A stretch of 64,000 bases of DNA from Parus major (Eukaryota > Chordata > Aves > Passeriformes > Paridae). Shown piece after piece: positions 13,236 to 24,945 of the stretch (position 1 is the first letter of the stretch; each line of letters begins with the position of its first letter). Below the pieces are notes generated by a model. It searched no databases and was not told the origin of the DNA. It saw only the letters and a program-made list of their open reading frames with translations. The position numbers were made by a program, and so were the translations under genes. The stretch spans positions 3,311,961 to 3,375,960 of the forward strand of contig NC_031797.1 of the NCBI RefSeq assembly GCF_001522545.3, given 5' to 3'.

Positions 13236-14015
13236 CTCCAGGCTAAAATGGGAATGCCCCAGCTCCTCCCTGCAAGGAATTAGTTCCAGAACAAAGCCAA
13301 GGGCGTTCCCTGACTCTCACATCTGCTTCTCATCCTTCTCATTCCGGTTGTGTGGATCAGTGGCACTGAGAAAACACAAGTCGCATTCCCCCTGTCCCCC
13401 TTGGCCACCCTGCCGTGTCCTGGCTGCTCAGGTCCTGGAGGAGGAGGGAACAGGGTTTTGTTTGCTCCCCGATTTCCCCTGGTCGCTGGTGGGGTTTTTG
13501 GGGGGCAGCAGGGTCGGGGCACGCCAGGAGCTGGGGCACAGGGGATCCCTGTAGGTGGCACTCACAGACCAGGCTTGCAGCTGCCGGGGCACTGCCGGCA
13601 CCTGGGGAAGCTGCAAATAAATCCTGGTGCCTCGAAAAGCAAATCTGCATCCTCCAGCAGCTGTCTGGGATGGGCTGGAAGAGCCCTTTGGGGGCTGTGT
13701 CCCTCCTGGTGTGGGGGAGCAGCAAGTTTTGGGGTGGCTTTTGGGGGTCTCTCTCAGCAGCAGGGGAGGGTCTTGCCCCTGCTCCACCTGAGCCAAGTCC
13801 CACCTGGTTCTGTCAAGACACGTTTGGGAAAGATTTTTATGATTCTGGGCCTGACAAGGTTTTGGGATGCCCTGGTTTGATGGAATGATGCCACCAGCTC
13901 CAGCACAGACACGAACAGCCAGCCCTGGCACAGCAGCACCCTGGGGGCACCCGGCTTTCCTGGGCCAAATTAACTGCAGTGCTAATGAACTAAGAGAGAG
14001 CATTCCCTGAGCAGG
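13236..14015. other. Unannotated spacer
   Basis: GC-moderate sequence between two CR1 copies. No exon, RNA gene or named repeat is recognised; open frames on both strands lack splice structure or family motifs. Confidence 0.5.
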
Positions 14016-14252
14016 CAGGACAGGGTTAGATTGGATGTGAGGGAAAATTCCTTCCCCAAAGGAAGGGATCCAGCCTGGCTCAGGCTGCCCAGGGCAGTGG
14101 TGGTGTCACCATCCCTGGAAGTGTTCAGAAAACCCCTGGGTGTGGCACCTGGGGACAAGGTTTAATGGTGGCCTTGGCACTGCTGGGGGAATGGTTGGAC
14201 CTCATGATCCTGGGGGTCTTTTCCAACCTAAAAATTTCCACGATTCTGTTTT
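14016..14252 (+). mobile_element. CR1 LINE 3'-end fragment
   Basis: Typical CR1 features in order: AATTCCTTCCCC, CTGCCCAGGGCAGTGGTGG, CATCCCTGGAAGTGTTCA, TGGACCTCATGATCC, TCTTTTCCAACC and a decayed ATTCTG tail. Confidence 0.85.
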
Positions 14253-15029
14253 CCAGCTCTGTCTGCGCGCGGTGCTGGGAGCTGCCACAGGATGTGAACC
14301 AAGTGCTTGTTCCCTTTCAGGCTCAGGGGGCTGTTACCCCAATTAGCACTAATTGCTGTGGCCCGTGGTGCTGGACCAGCTGCAGCTGTGCTGTTCTCCC
14401 CTCATCCCTGTTCCCTGCTCGGTGCCATCCCCTCTTCCCAAGCTCTCACTGGGGACAGGCTCCGGCTGCCGCTGGCTGGGATTCCAGTCACAAACACAAG
14501 CTGGCGGCATGGATCTGCTCAGAATTTATTTTAAACTCGAGGTAAAGTGCTCTTGATGCTTTGGATGCAAATTTCCTTCCCTGGAATGGGAGCTGTGGGG
14601 CCGGTGGAGTGCCAGGGAGCTCTTTTGATTCCAGAGCCTGTTTGCTGCTGCGGCTCCTCGCGCCGCGCTCCGTGGAGTGCGAAATCACCTCTGCGGCACA
14701 GCCCGGGGAGGGAGCAGTGCTGGCACACAGAGATCCTCTCTCACTCACTGTCCCCTGCTTTTAATGAGGCCTTGTGTCTAAAGTTGGGTTTTTTTTAGGT
14801 TTTGGGGTGGTTTTTTTGGTGTTTTTGTGTGTGACAGCAGGCTGTGTGTGATTTTTCAGGTCGCTGTATGGGAGAAGTGATGGTCTAAGTCCCTCCAGCC
14901 CCCTCAAGGAGGGAAAAGAGAAAAATACAGAATGGGTAAAGGATGCTCCATTCATGGATTTTGGAGTTCTTTGTCGCTGGATTCCTCCAGTACCACGTGA
15001 ACCTTGGGGTTTTTTAGGTGGCATTAACT

Positions 15030-15143
15030 GAGGCTAAACCAGATGGGGTTTGGAACAACCTGGTCTAGTGGAAGGTGTCCCTGCCCATGGCCCTGGAACT
15101 GGATGAGCTTTAAGGTCCTTCCAACCCAAACTATCCTGGGATT
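15030..15143 (+). mobile_element. CR1 LINE 3'-end fragment
   Basis: Contains GAACAACCTGGTCTAGTGG, AAGGTGTCCCTGCCCATGG, TTTAAGGTCCTTCCAACCC and CTATCCTGGGATTA, the terminal part of CR1. Confidence 0.88.
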
Positions 15144-16730
15144 ATCTCCATGGGCAGTCTCTGGGTCACGGATTGTCCCCATGAACGTTCCGGAATCTTG
15201 GTCCCAGAGCCAAGGGGTGAGAGGATGAGCTGTCACAAGTTTTGTCCCTTTATTGCTCACACACTCACTGGGTGGCTCTGGGGACTTTGGGGTGACTTTG
15301 GGTGGCTCCTGGAATTTCCCCATAAACATTTTCAGCCGCACTCACAATTCTCCTGTGGCCGTGTCCCTCTGGGGCTCGTTGTGGGCAGGGGCTGGGTGCT
15401 CTTCCTCACCTTCATTCCATGGACACTGACATTCCAAACTGTGTCTCTGGGTTGATGTGGAATCGGGAAGGAAGCTGGGAATGTTTGAAAACCCTCTGCA
15501 GAGTCTCTGATGTCTCTTCTGTTCCACTCAACAAAGCGCCTCTACACAACGAACAGATTTTCCTGTATCAGAAATTACCTTTACTTAGTTGGCTTTTTGT
15601 CTAAATCCTCCTTCTGATCTTTATTTTTTTTCCCTTCCATCATGGAAAGGTGAATGGAAGTGGCACTTCAGCCACCAAAGCCTTTCCTTTAGAATCGCTG
15701 CTTGTTTTTTGTTTTAAAAATTTTCCAAGGGGGCTTTGCAGGGGAGGAGGAAGGAGCGGCCGCTTTTCAAGTGACTCTGGGGAATAAAAGTATAAAGGAC
15801 AGGAATGATCAGAACTGTGCTGGCAATGGAACAATATTTTATTTTTGAGTACCAGAGCTAATTGGAGAAGGAATTCACACGACAATTTTTGCAATCTAAG
15901 GATGAGTAAACATGAAAGGGGCTCTGAATGTGTGATTGCAGTGGGAGGGGAGGGGGGGAAAAACTGCCCAAAAATTAAATTTGAGACGATGTCTTGGATG
16001 TTACAAATCCCATGTTTGCTTCTCACAATGCTGGATCAAAGTCACGAGCTGAAGCTCATGTCCAGGGATACCTGTTGGGGTGGGGATGGAACTTCCATGC
16101 ACCCCTGGGCTGGAATTGGCAGAAAAAGGAGATTTTAGGTCTGATTTTGTGGAAGCATTTCCACATGGCTTGTGGGATTGCTGTGGGTCTGAACAGATCC
16201 TGCTCCCCTGCCCACGGAGAGGTGTTTGCAGCCAATTACCAGCTGCTTTAATTAACGGAGCATGGGGGGAACATGGGTTAGAGCAGCTCACCAGGGAGTG
16301 GAAAAAGGATTGGGAATCCCGGTCCCATCCAGACCACGCTGGGGTTTTGTGGTCAGTCATTGTGGCTCCTGGGTGTGAGGAGCTTGGTGATGCCACGTGC
16401 AGGGCTGGGAAATGAACTGGAGCTGAACTGGAGCTGAACTGGGTGTGTGGGCCCCATTCCCTCTGCCACTGGAATCATCTCCCATCATCCAGCATTCCCT
16501 CCTGCCACACTGCAAATCCCAGGAACTGCTGTTGCCATCCTCGAAATGCTTCCATCCACCACATAATCAGCGCCTGGAAACGGGGAGGGCTGAGATTCGC
16601 AGGTTTGCAGACAGAAGAGCCCATTCCAGGCCCCTGCAGAGTAGCAGGAGGTTTGTCCTGCTCCGTGTGAGGTGAAGGCAGAAGGTTTCCCTGGAGAGGC
16701 TCCAGCCCCTCCCTGGAGCATTCACTCCTC
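15144..16730. other. Unannotated spacer
   Basis: No gene or RNA recognised. AT-rich patches at about 15540-15720 and 15830-15990 and a short GAACTGGAGCT triplication at about 16415-16442 are the only structures I see. Confidence 0.5.
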
Positions 16731-16734
16731 CCAG

Positions 16735-16840
16735 CTATGCTGCTGTTACGTTCCGGTGGTTAATTACTCTCGCTCTTTAAAAGAATAAAACCTCGTGTAC
16801 TTAAAATAATCCCAATTATTTCATTGTTCAGACCGAGCTG
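16735..16840. promoter_or_regulatory. AT-rich candidate conserved element
   Basis: GGTTAATTACTCTCGC, AAAATAATCCCAATTATTTC and several TAAT cores are packed into about 100 bp within GC-rich surroundings. Conservation cannot be measured here. Confidence 0.35.
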
Positions 16841-17029
16841 AGCCCAGCCACCCCCGCTCCTGCAGAACTGCTGGGAATTTTCCTGACAGGGAAAAACTGC
16901 TGGGCATTAACGCCGTGAGCAGCAGCTGGGGGGGGATTGAGGTTTTGGGGGGGGCCACGGTGCTGCTCCACCTGCAACCCCCAGGTGCCTCTCCAGGACA
17001 TCCCAAGGATCATCAAGTCCAATTCCAGT

Positions 17030-17320
17030 CGATGTGTGGCAGGGGCTGTTGCAGAGGGACAAGGAGTGATGGTTTTAAACCAAAAAAATCTGATTTAGGT
17101 TGGATAAAAGCAGGAAATTCTTCCCCGTGAGGTGGGGAGGGCCTGGGACAGGGTGGCCTGAGAAGCTGCGGCTGCCCCATCCCTGGAAGAGTCCCAGACC
17201 AGGCTGGACAGAGCTTGGAGCAGTCTGGAATAGTGGAAGGTGTCCCTGCCCATGGCAGAGGGTGGAACACGATGATTTTTAAGGTCCCTCCCACCCAAAC
17301 CATTCCATTTTTCCGTGACA
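17030..17320 (+). mobile_element. CR1 LINE 3'-end fragment
   Basis: Long CR1 3' region: GGTTTTAAACCAAAAAA, TTCTTCCCCGTGAGGTGGGG, GGCTGCCCCATCCCTGGAAG, GGAAGGTGTCCCTGCCCATG, TTTTAAGGTCCCTCCCACCC and ACCATTCCATT. A short antisense CR1-like AAGGATCATCAAGTCCAA just before it (about 17000-17020) suggests a second, older copy. Confidence 0.9.
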
Positions 17321-17564
17321 TTGCTGAAAGCCAGGCTGGCAGCTGGTCCGGCCCTGGCTGCCAGGACACCCTGGAGGAGCAGCTCCTGGTGGGATGTTCT
17401 CCTGGAGGGACTGAGGGATGCCTGGGGAGCCTCATCCTCCAAAAGGGACCCTCAAAGCAGCAGGGCAGGATGGTGACAGCGCTTCCATCTCCGTGTGCTG
17501 GAGGCACAGCGGGACCTCGGGCGTGGCGGCTCAGACTCGCTCGTGCCGGGGTGGATCGGTGTAT

Positions 17565-17775
17565 TTTGATCCTTTTTTTCTTGCCAGTGTTATTTTAATC
17601 CGCTTTTCTCTCACATCAAACTCCTCTTTCTGCAGAGCACAGAGAGACATCGGGTTTGTGCCCTTTGTGATGGGTAGCAAAGGGCTGCCATAGCGCGTTT
17701 TTTTCCTTTAGAACCGGAGGTTTTATCCCTGTGATAACTTTAGCTTCGCCACTCTCATCATTTGGGCTTCTCAAC
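17565..17775. promoter_or_regulatory. AT-rich candidate conserved element
   Basis: The block has T-rich tracts, TTATTTTAATCCGC, GGTAGCAAAGGGC and GTGATAACTTTAGC (a GATA core). Its base composition differs sharply from both flanks. It has no coding structure. Confidence 0.3.
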
Positions 17776-18639
17776 TGCCTGGGATGAGTGCAGGGAAAAC
17801 GCTTCCCACATTTGTCAGACCAAGAGAGGGCTGGGTGTTCTTGGGAAGGTTCCCACTCCTGTCACCCAGGAGTTACCTGCTGGCTCAGGTGGGTTTGGAA
17901 AACAGCTGGCTCCAAACCAAAATCACCTTCTGCCTCCATCTGAGGTGGGCTGTGGCTTTATCTGACCTCGGATCCAGGTGTTGGTTGGCAGCACTTCCAG
18001 GGGGGATGATCACCAGGAGCAGCCTGGCTTTCCTGGGAGCTGCACAGTCAGAGGGAGCCCTTTCCCTCCAAAGCCTGTGTTTCCCACATAGAAAATAACA
18101 CGTAGGGAATGTTTTTTTTCAAATGAAGGAAGGATTAAGGCACAGCAAGAGCTGATTTGCCAAAGGGCAGCCGGGGAAGCGGTGATGGATCAGAGATGGA
18201 AGTGGAATCCTTGGCTCAGCCCGCGCCTGCCTCACCACCCTTTTCCTTCCCTGCTCCCTGGCTGCCCAGGTCTTCTGGGATAACCAGGACTTGGATTTCC
18301 ATCCTCTTAAAAGAGGCAATTTAAGGAGCTTTCCAGGGGAGCAGAGCTGCAGGTCACCTCCTCGCCGCTGAAGATGTTTTTCTCCCCCTTTCTCCATCCT
18401 CGTGCTCCTTCAGAGCCTCATTGCTCTCCTCCTTTCCCAGCGCTCAGAGCCATTTTCCCAGCTTCAAAAGGTTTCTTAATTACCCTAATGAGGTCAGGAG
18501 AGACCAAACGCTTCTGTGACTTAAAGTAGGGGTGGGAAGGGCTTGGGAGGGGGGAAATATCCCGACTGGTGCCTGAACGAGGTGTCACGGGAAGGCGGCG
18601 TCTCCCCCTCCACGCGTTCCCCCACCTTCCCATCTCCAG

Positions 18640-18855
18640 CAGGAAAAAAAAATCAAAAATAAAGAAAAAAAGGGAAATGTGGACAGAAGGTCTCAAATGT
18701 ATCAAACAGCTTTTAAAAAGAAATTCCTTTTGCCTGTCAAAAGAACAAACAGATACACCAAAAACTGTCAGAATTAGTGTTGGAGTAATTGCAGCAGCTC
18801 TCCAAGGTTAATGCTCCATTAACGAGCAGCTCTCACGCAGCTAAAAGCCAGGACG
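18640..18855. promoter_or_regulatory. AT-rich candidate conserved element
   Basis: An A-rich tract is followed by AAATGTATCAAACAGC, CTGTCAAAAGAACAAACAG and GTTAATGCTCCATTAACG, the last an imperfect inverted pair of GTTAAT/ATTAAC cores. Enhancer function is inference. Confidence 0.35.
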
Positions 18856-19569
18856 AGACAGGTTGTCAAAGGCTTCCAGGAGATTAAAGCGCTGCGTTCC
18901 CAGCCAAACTCTCCCGTGGATGTTGTTTGGGAGGGAGGGAAGGGGGGTGTTTGTGGGTGGAAGCATCACCAGCCCTGGCGTTGGCGGAGAAGCGCGACCC
19001 GGAGCCCGGGGATGGTTTCCAGGCCTTGCTGAGGTCGCTGCCCCTGGGGCCTCACTCGGTTTTAAACACTCCAGGAATTTTTCAGCACCTTTAGGCTGGG
19101 GTTTAAATGTGTCCTGAGGGCAGCCTCGGGTCTGTTCTGGTTGCCAAGAGGAGAGGGGCCAGGAGGGGAGGGATGCTGGGGGCTCTGACACCTCAGGAAT
19201 TAATCCTGCCTGGGTTTCAGCCAAACCAGGGATTCCTTGTGATCCCAGCATAATTTGGAATGGGATTGTGGTCTGATTTAATCTTCAGGCCAGTGTAAGA
19301 CTCATTTAAATAGAACTGACCTTGATTGTTCTTCTATAGAAGAAAAGAAAACCATTCCAAACTTGCAGTGAGGAAGCATCACCTGGGGGTGAATGATCCA
19401 GCAGTGACAGAGCTGGGACAGCAGCTTTGGGATCACCTTCCCGGGGGGATCTGGGGGTTCAGCACCTTCCAGCAGCAGTGGCTGCTCGTGTGGATGTGGC
19501 TCTGAGCTCAGGCTTTTGGAAAGCAGAGCTTGGCCCAGGAGCGTTGTGCCCGGCAAAAGGTGGGATTTT

Positions 19570-19645
19570 GGGATTGTGGGAGGGCTGGGAGTTGGACATT
19601 ATGATCCCTGTGGATCCCTTCCAACTCAGGATCTTCCACCATCCT
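19570..19645 (+). mobile_element. Degraded CR1 LINE 3'-end fragment
   Basis: GGGAGTTGGACATTATGATC, TGTGGATCCCTTCCAACTC and AGGATCTTCC resemble the CR1 terminus. The match is short and diverged. Confidence 0.6.
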
Positions 19646-20394
19646 GAGGTCCCTTTTTAGTGGGAAGAGGCAATTACATTCCTTGGAACTGCTGAGGGCC
19701 ACCCTGAGCCGTTTCCATCTCAGCTCCCTGTGGGTGAGCAATCCTCGCTCAGAAGGTGCTGGTGGCCTCCTGCAGCTCCTGTCACCCCGTGTCCAGCTGT
19801 GGCTGGTCACACCTTCACCCTGGGGTGTGTTGGAGATCCCTGCCAGGACCAGGACTTTGCTCCAGGGCCACTCCATGGGGATGTGGGAGCTGTTCCCACG
19901 CCCCAGTGCAGCGAAGGCTGGTGAGGGAATGGAAAAGGAGAGGAAAATGATCCAAAAGGTGAGGCTGAGCCTTGTTAAAGGGCTGGTGGAGACCAGGAGG
20001 GGTCCCACAGTGCCAGACCCAGCTGGGGTGACACTTTGGAGATGTGGCTCCAGCAGCAGGGACACAAAATCCCCTCTGAGCCCTGGAAGCAGCTGCACCC
20101 CCATAATGTGGGACTGGGGACCTGAGCCTGGGATCCTCGCTGGGATCTGCAGGGTAATGGGCCCGTTTGGGGCAGCAAAAGGCTGGGATTTGACTCAAGG
20201 GAGGTGTGAGAGGCCTTTGGAAGGAGCAGCCACAGGCAGGGGAGATGAACAATGCCATAATTCAGGAATTAAACCTTTCCTGTGCTTCTCTTTCCCCACC
20301 CCAAAACAATTTTTAACCACCAGACCTGGGGTGCAGCAGGACCAGACGGGGTGAGTCGTCTGTACAAGAGCAAAACAAGCTCCTGCCCAGCCCC

Positions 20395-20545
20395 TGCCTC
20401 TTCATTAAGTCGATTTGCATTCCTAATCTCCATTTGCCGTTATTATTTTCCCCCTTGTGCCGAGTGCGGGAGATTTGCATAAAGTTCCTTTTTTCTTGTT
20501 TTTATTCACGCTCAAGGTCAGAGACTCGGTGAGACACTGACGAAA
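20395..20545 (+). promoter_or_regulatory. Candidate enhancer with two perfect octamers 60 bp apart
   Basis: ATTTGCAT occurs at 20413-20420 and 20473-20480, same strand, exactly 60 bp apart, with TAAGT, CCTAATC and TTATTATTTT around them. ATTTGCAT is the POU-family octamer. Target and activity are unknown. Confidence 0.45.
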
Positions 20546-22435
20546 ACAATCCCCTCCTCACCCTCCTTTAATTCTTTGCAGAAACATGTCCTGGGGATTT
20601 TAACATAACAATTGCTGGGGAGGGAAGGGGGGACCCCGCACGGAGCCCTTGGTGGGGGGAACCTGAACAGAGGGAGGAGACCCCAGCAGAGCCTTTTCTG
20701 TGCTGCCCAAAGGAGAGAAATGCAAATCCAAGACGAGAAGGGGGAGATGGATCTGGGAGCAGCACCAGTTGTGCCTCATCCTGCTGGAATGGGGGAGCTG
20801 CTCCAGCTCCCTCGGTGCCTCTGCCAAGCCCAAGCACCAACAGCACACCCAGGTCCTGTGTCCTGGCCAGGGCACCTGCTCGTTTCCTCCCCCTCCGTGT
20901 GCCCACAGGGAATGGGGCAGTTCTCCAGTTTATCCCATTTCTCATCTGGAATCCTTGGAGTTGGGGGATGCCCCATTTGGGGGTGCTTGGGACACCCTGA
21001 GCCTTTGCAGCAGTGGGAGTGGGAGCTCTGGGGTTGATTTCTGAGCTTGGGAAGGGATGGGCTCTCAGAGGGAGCCCCAAATCCTCTCGTTCCGGCTGTG
21101 ATCCTGCAGCATGTGGAGCCCACCCTCTGTTCCTCACGGTTCCCACGGGGAGCAGGGCTGGGTGATGGGGCTCAGGCATCGCTCCCCACTCCAGACATTG
21201 GGGCAAGGACAGCAGCCCCTCTCAAGGAGTCTGGTTTCCCTGTGGCTGGTTAAAGGAAGAGGGAAAAACTCTCAGCCAGCTGCTGAGGGGCTTGTGTGGA
21301 GCAGCCCTTTCCCCTCCATAGAGCAGTCAGGTTTTCCAGATTTTTCCTGATTTTCCCAGACCTGGTGCTGCATTCAGAGCCTGGGATGGGGCACACCTGG
21401 GATATCTGAGCTCTGTGTGTGCCCAATGGGTTCTGAACCCCTTAAAAGGGGGAAAATCCCTTTTTAGCCCTGGGCTGTTTGCAGGGTTCTGCTGGGTTTG
21501 GGAAGGAGGGAGTGAGGAATCGGTTCCTTCTCACATGCTGGAGCTGTGATGGTTTTAACACGTCCAAATCATGTGAATCCTGGGTTTTGGGCATGTCTGA
21601 GGTATCCTGGGGGGCTGGGGAGTGACTGAATGGTGGCAGATGGTGGCTTGTGGGGGTGGTGGCCCTGCTGCTCCCGAGTGACCTGGATGGGAATGAGGAG
21701 GGATTGACTTTAGGAGCAGTGGAATGTCGGATGGCCGGGCTGCTGATGGGGCTGGCAAGAGCTGAGAGATGGGTTTTGTCTGGTGCTGTGAGCACAGAAA
21801 TATGTCTTATTTCCCAGAACTGGGAGGTGCTTTTTTCCCGAGGATGCTCCAGGGCTCTCAGCTCCCGTGATGTGAGTGTTTTCATGCCCCTTTAATGCTT
21901 CACTAAACAGTTTGAGCTGCCGCCTCTTAATGCCCCAGCAAAGCACGGAACTCTCCGGAGCGGAAAGAGCAGCGAGGAAGGAGGGTGATGGAAAAGAGAC
22001 GAAAAGAGGCTGTGAGGAGACACAAAACCAGGGAGAAGTCACCTTTTCCCTTTTGCATTGCTGGTCCTTGCTGGTGTGAAGGCAGCTGGATGCTGAGGGT
22101 CCCCCCAGCTGCTGCTGCCCCTCCAGAGAAGAGCTGGGCTTTGCTCGCCCTCTCCCTGCCCTTCCTGGGCTCTGTCCCGCACCAGTGGGCACATCTGGGG
22201 GCATGAAGGTGGTCCCTGGGTCACTGGAGGGGACACAGAGGGGCAGATATTTGGGGCCTGTCAGGATTCTCCTGACCTCTGGCTCCCCTGGTGCCCAGAT
22301 CCATCGGATTGGTGCCCTGCATCCCACGCTGGTGATTCCAGCCCGCTGTCCTCACCAGCTGTGCGCTTCCCAAAGCTTGGGGGAGGCCAAGGACATGAGG
22401 AAAACCTAAAAATTTCGAGTTTTAACCCACCCAGG
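20546..22435. other. Unannotated spacer
   Basis: No gene or RNA seen. A small TAAT-containing block at 21860-21955 (CCTTTAATGCTTC, CTCTTAATGCCCC) resembles the other candidate elements. Open frames of up to about 210 codons are present on both strands without recognisable domains. Confidence 0.5.
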
Positions 22436-22780
22436 AGAAGTTTGGCCTCCTCCCGCCCCGCTCCGAGGGGAGCCGCCAGCTCTCCTGCTCTTGAATTCAA
22501 GTCATTGCATTCCCTGCACTCTGCGTCCCCTCCCCGGCACCGCTTGCCCCGCAGTTTGATCCGTGAGTACCAAAGGTACCGCCTCGGGCTGCGACATCGG
22601 CATCCTCGGTCGCCATAGGAACGGGAGCTGGGGGTGCCCCTCGCCCGCTCCCCCGGGGCCCAGCTCCGGGGGCTGAGCTCCAGCGAGCCTCTGAAGCCGG
22701 GCTGCCCGAGGCCGGGGGGAGCGGGCTCTGCCAGCCCGGGAGGGAGCGGCAGCCGAGCCCCGGAGCACAAAGACAGAGGT
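22436..22780. other. GC-rich CpG-dense island without a recognised gene
   Basis: Local GC and CpG content approaches promoter level, with a GGTACC/GGTACC pair around 22567-22581. No start codon context, splice site set or known protein motif identifies a gene. Confidence 0.35.
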
Positions 22781-22977
22781 TATTGGTGTCAAAGAACTCC
22801 AGGCTCCAGCCGCTCTTAGCAGAGGGGAGTGAAAGCCGGGAGGAGGGAAGGGGAGAGCTGGGAGCCGGAGCCAATTATTGCCAGGAGGGTGGGAGGAAGA
22901 GGAGGAAGGTGATGGAGATGTCAGCGGTGGGGAGGGCGGGGGGGAGGATGAAGCTCAGGGCTCGGTTCATCACTGAT

Positions 22978-23312
22978 CATGCAATCATTGAATATCCTGG
23001 GTGGGGGGAAGGGATCCACAAGGATGGTGGAGCCCAGATCCTGGGGATGTGCTGTAGGACCTGTTGCGATAGGACAGGGATGATGGTTTTAAACGAAAAT
23101 AGGGTGGATTTAGATGAGGTTTAAGGAAGAAATCTGTCCCTGTGAGGGTGGGGAGGCCCTGGCACAGGCTGCCACGTCCCTGGTAGTGCCCAAGGCCAGG
23201 TTGGATGGAGCTTGGAGCAACCTGGGATAGTGGGAGATGTCCCTGCCCACGCCCCAGGGGGATGGAACTGGGTGATCTTCAAGGTCCTTCCATCCCAAGC
23301 CATCCTGGGATT
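22978..23312 (+). mobile_element. CR1 LINE fragment (+) next to an antisense remnant
   Basis: From about 23050 the sequence is a + strand CR1 3' end: GATGGTTTTAAACGAAAATA, GGCCAGGTTGGATGGAGCTT, GGAGCAACCTGGGATAGTGG, TTCAAGGTCCTTCCATCCC. The first 70 bases (ATTGAATATCCTGGGTGGGG) look like the antisense end of another CR1. Confidence 0.8.
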
Positions 23313-23321
23313 TCACGACTC

Positions 23322-23370
23322 ATAGAATCATTCAGGTTGGAGAAGACCCTTAAGATCTGTGTCCCTGCCC
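23322..23370 (-). mobile_element. CR1 LINE terminal fragment, antisense
   Basis: ATAGAATCATTCAGGTTGGA followed by GAAGACCCTTAAGATC is the reverse complement of the CR1 3' terminus. It abuts the + copy end to end. Confidence 0.8.
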
Positions 23371-23554
23371 GCACAGCTGCTGCCCCCGGTGTTTGGGGAT
23401 TCGAGCAGCCCTGGGGGTTTGACCCTTGGCTGTGAGCTGGGAGCAAAGGCAGCTCTGCCCTGAGGGGACCCAGCCCCGGGCCCGCTGCCGGCGGTCCCCA
23501 CTCCCCACCCCCGGTGAGTGACGCGCGGAGCCGCCCGACTCCCCCGAACCACCT

Positions 23555-24010
23555 CCACTTCCTAATTGCTGACAGTTATTTACTGTAAAGACAGGAGCAC
23601 ACGCACCACCGCCTCTGACAACTCGTGTCAAAGCCCCGCCAGAAACTATCGCTTTACAGCTTTATTTATTGCCCTTTTTTTTCTATTTTTTTTTTCCCCC
23701 CAAACAGATCTATTCCCTCTCCCCTCCGGGCTCCGCGCTCCTGCCGGCGGCCGCGCTGCGCCGTGGGGCTCCATCCCAGGAGCCCCCCTTCCCTCTCCAT
23801 GCCTGGCTGGGCACTGACGGACGGGTGCAAACGGAGGCTGGCGGAGCCCCCCGCACGCTGCCGTGTTTATTTGCTGTCTCTCAGCCCCTCCGTGTTCAAA
23901 CATAATTGGTTCTGCTCGGCGCAGTAAACACCGATGTGTCGCATCAGCGAGCCGGAAGGGCACCTACACGCAATTAAAATAATTGGGCGCGTACCTGGCT
24001 CTGATCCCCG
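23555..24010. promoter_or_regulatory. Pair of candidate conserved elements with homeodomain sites
   Basis: Two AT-rich blocks flank a GC-rich centre. The first (23555-23700) has CTAATTGCTGACAG and GACAACTCGTGTCAAAG. The second (23860-24010) has ACATAATTGG and CGCAATTAAAATAATTGGG, an inverted CAATTA/TAATTG pair. These are seen directly; enhancer function is inference. Confidence 0.4.
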
Positions 24011-24169
24011 CCCCTCCCCGACGCTGTTCTCCCTTCATCTCCTCCTCTCCATCCTTTGTTCAGTCCTGGCAGCCCATCCCACCCCTCTGCCAGTGCGGGG
24101 TGAGGGGGTGCCCCGTGCATGGGAGGTGTCCCATGGAGAGAAGGATCCAGCCCTGCTGGCCTTGGCCTT

Positions 24170-24440
24170 GGCACAAGTGCAGGATGAGTTCTCCGATGAG
24201 GGAGATGATATTCCAGCCCAGACCCATGAAATATAATGAAGGCCCGAGGGACTGTACCAGCTCCTCAGTTAAAAATGATGCTGTTATATTTAGACAAGGT
24301 AACTGGAGGCCCCTCCGGACAGCGCTCAGTACAATTTTTTGTTTAATGATTCCATAATCTGATATAATATCGGGCCTGTAAGACATAATGAAGACCTGGG
24401 GGAGTTTACATCTTCGCAGCTTTAAAGGGTCCCTGCTCGG
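24170..24440. promoter_or_regulatory. Candidate conserved non-coding element
   Basis: About 270 bp of mixed-composition DNA contains GAAATATAATGAAGGCCC near the start and the similar GACATAATGAAGACC near the end, around GTTATATTTAGACAAGG and TTTAATGATTCCATAATC. It has no coding frame of note and no CR1 similarity. Confidence 0.45.
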
Positions 24441-24675
24441 GGACGTGGCCAGGTGGAGGTTTGAACTTTGATGCAGTCAAACGTGTTTTTCTCTGGGTTT
24501 GTTTGACATGATTGAGGGAATCCAGCATCCACGGGGAGAGGGAATGGAGCAAGTGCAGCCGAGCTCACACCAACCCCACAGCCGGTGCTTCTGCCAAGGG
24601 GGGGTGATTTGGAGGGAATTTGGGGGGCCCAGCAGCGTTGTGCTGGGATCTGCACAGAGGTGGTCACTTGGTGGG

Positions 24676-24945
24676 GGCTTCAGGAGATCATGGTGGTCTT
24701 GGGGAGGTTGTGGTGGTCTTTGGGACATTGTGGTGGTCGTTGGGAGGCTGTGGTGGTCGTTGGGAGGCTGTGGTGGTCTTTAGGAGGCTGTGATGGTCTT
24801 GGGGAGTTTGTGGTGGTCTTCAGGAGGCTGTGGTGGTCTTGGGGAGGTTGTGGTGGTCGTTGGGAGGTTGTGGTGGTCTTTGGGAGACTGTGGTGGTCTT
24901 GGGGAGTTTGTGGTGGTCTTTAGGAGGCTGTGGTGGTCTTTAGGG
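24676..24945 (+). repeat. 20-bp GT-rich minisatellite
   Basis: About 13 units of TGTGGTGGTCTTGGGGAGGT and variants, unit 20 bp. The shifting frames across it give Trp/Gly/Val-rich artefact peptides. Confidence 0.9.

Noticed and set aside
24585..24923. Trp/Gly/Val-rich frame
   Set aside because: Translation of the 20-bp GT-rich array; open in other frames as well.
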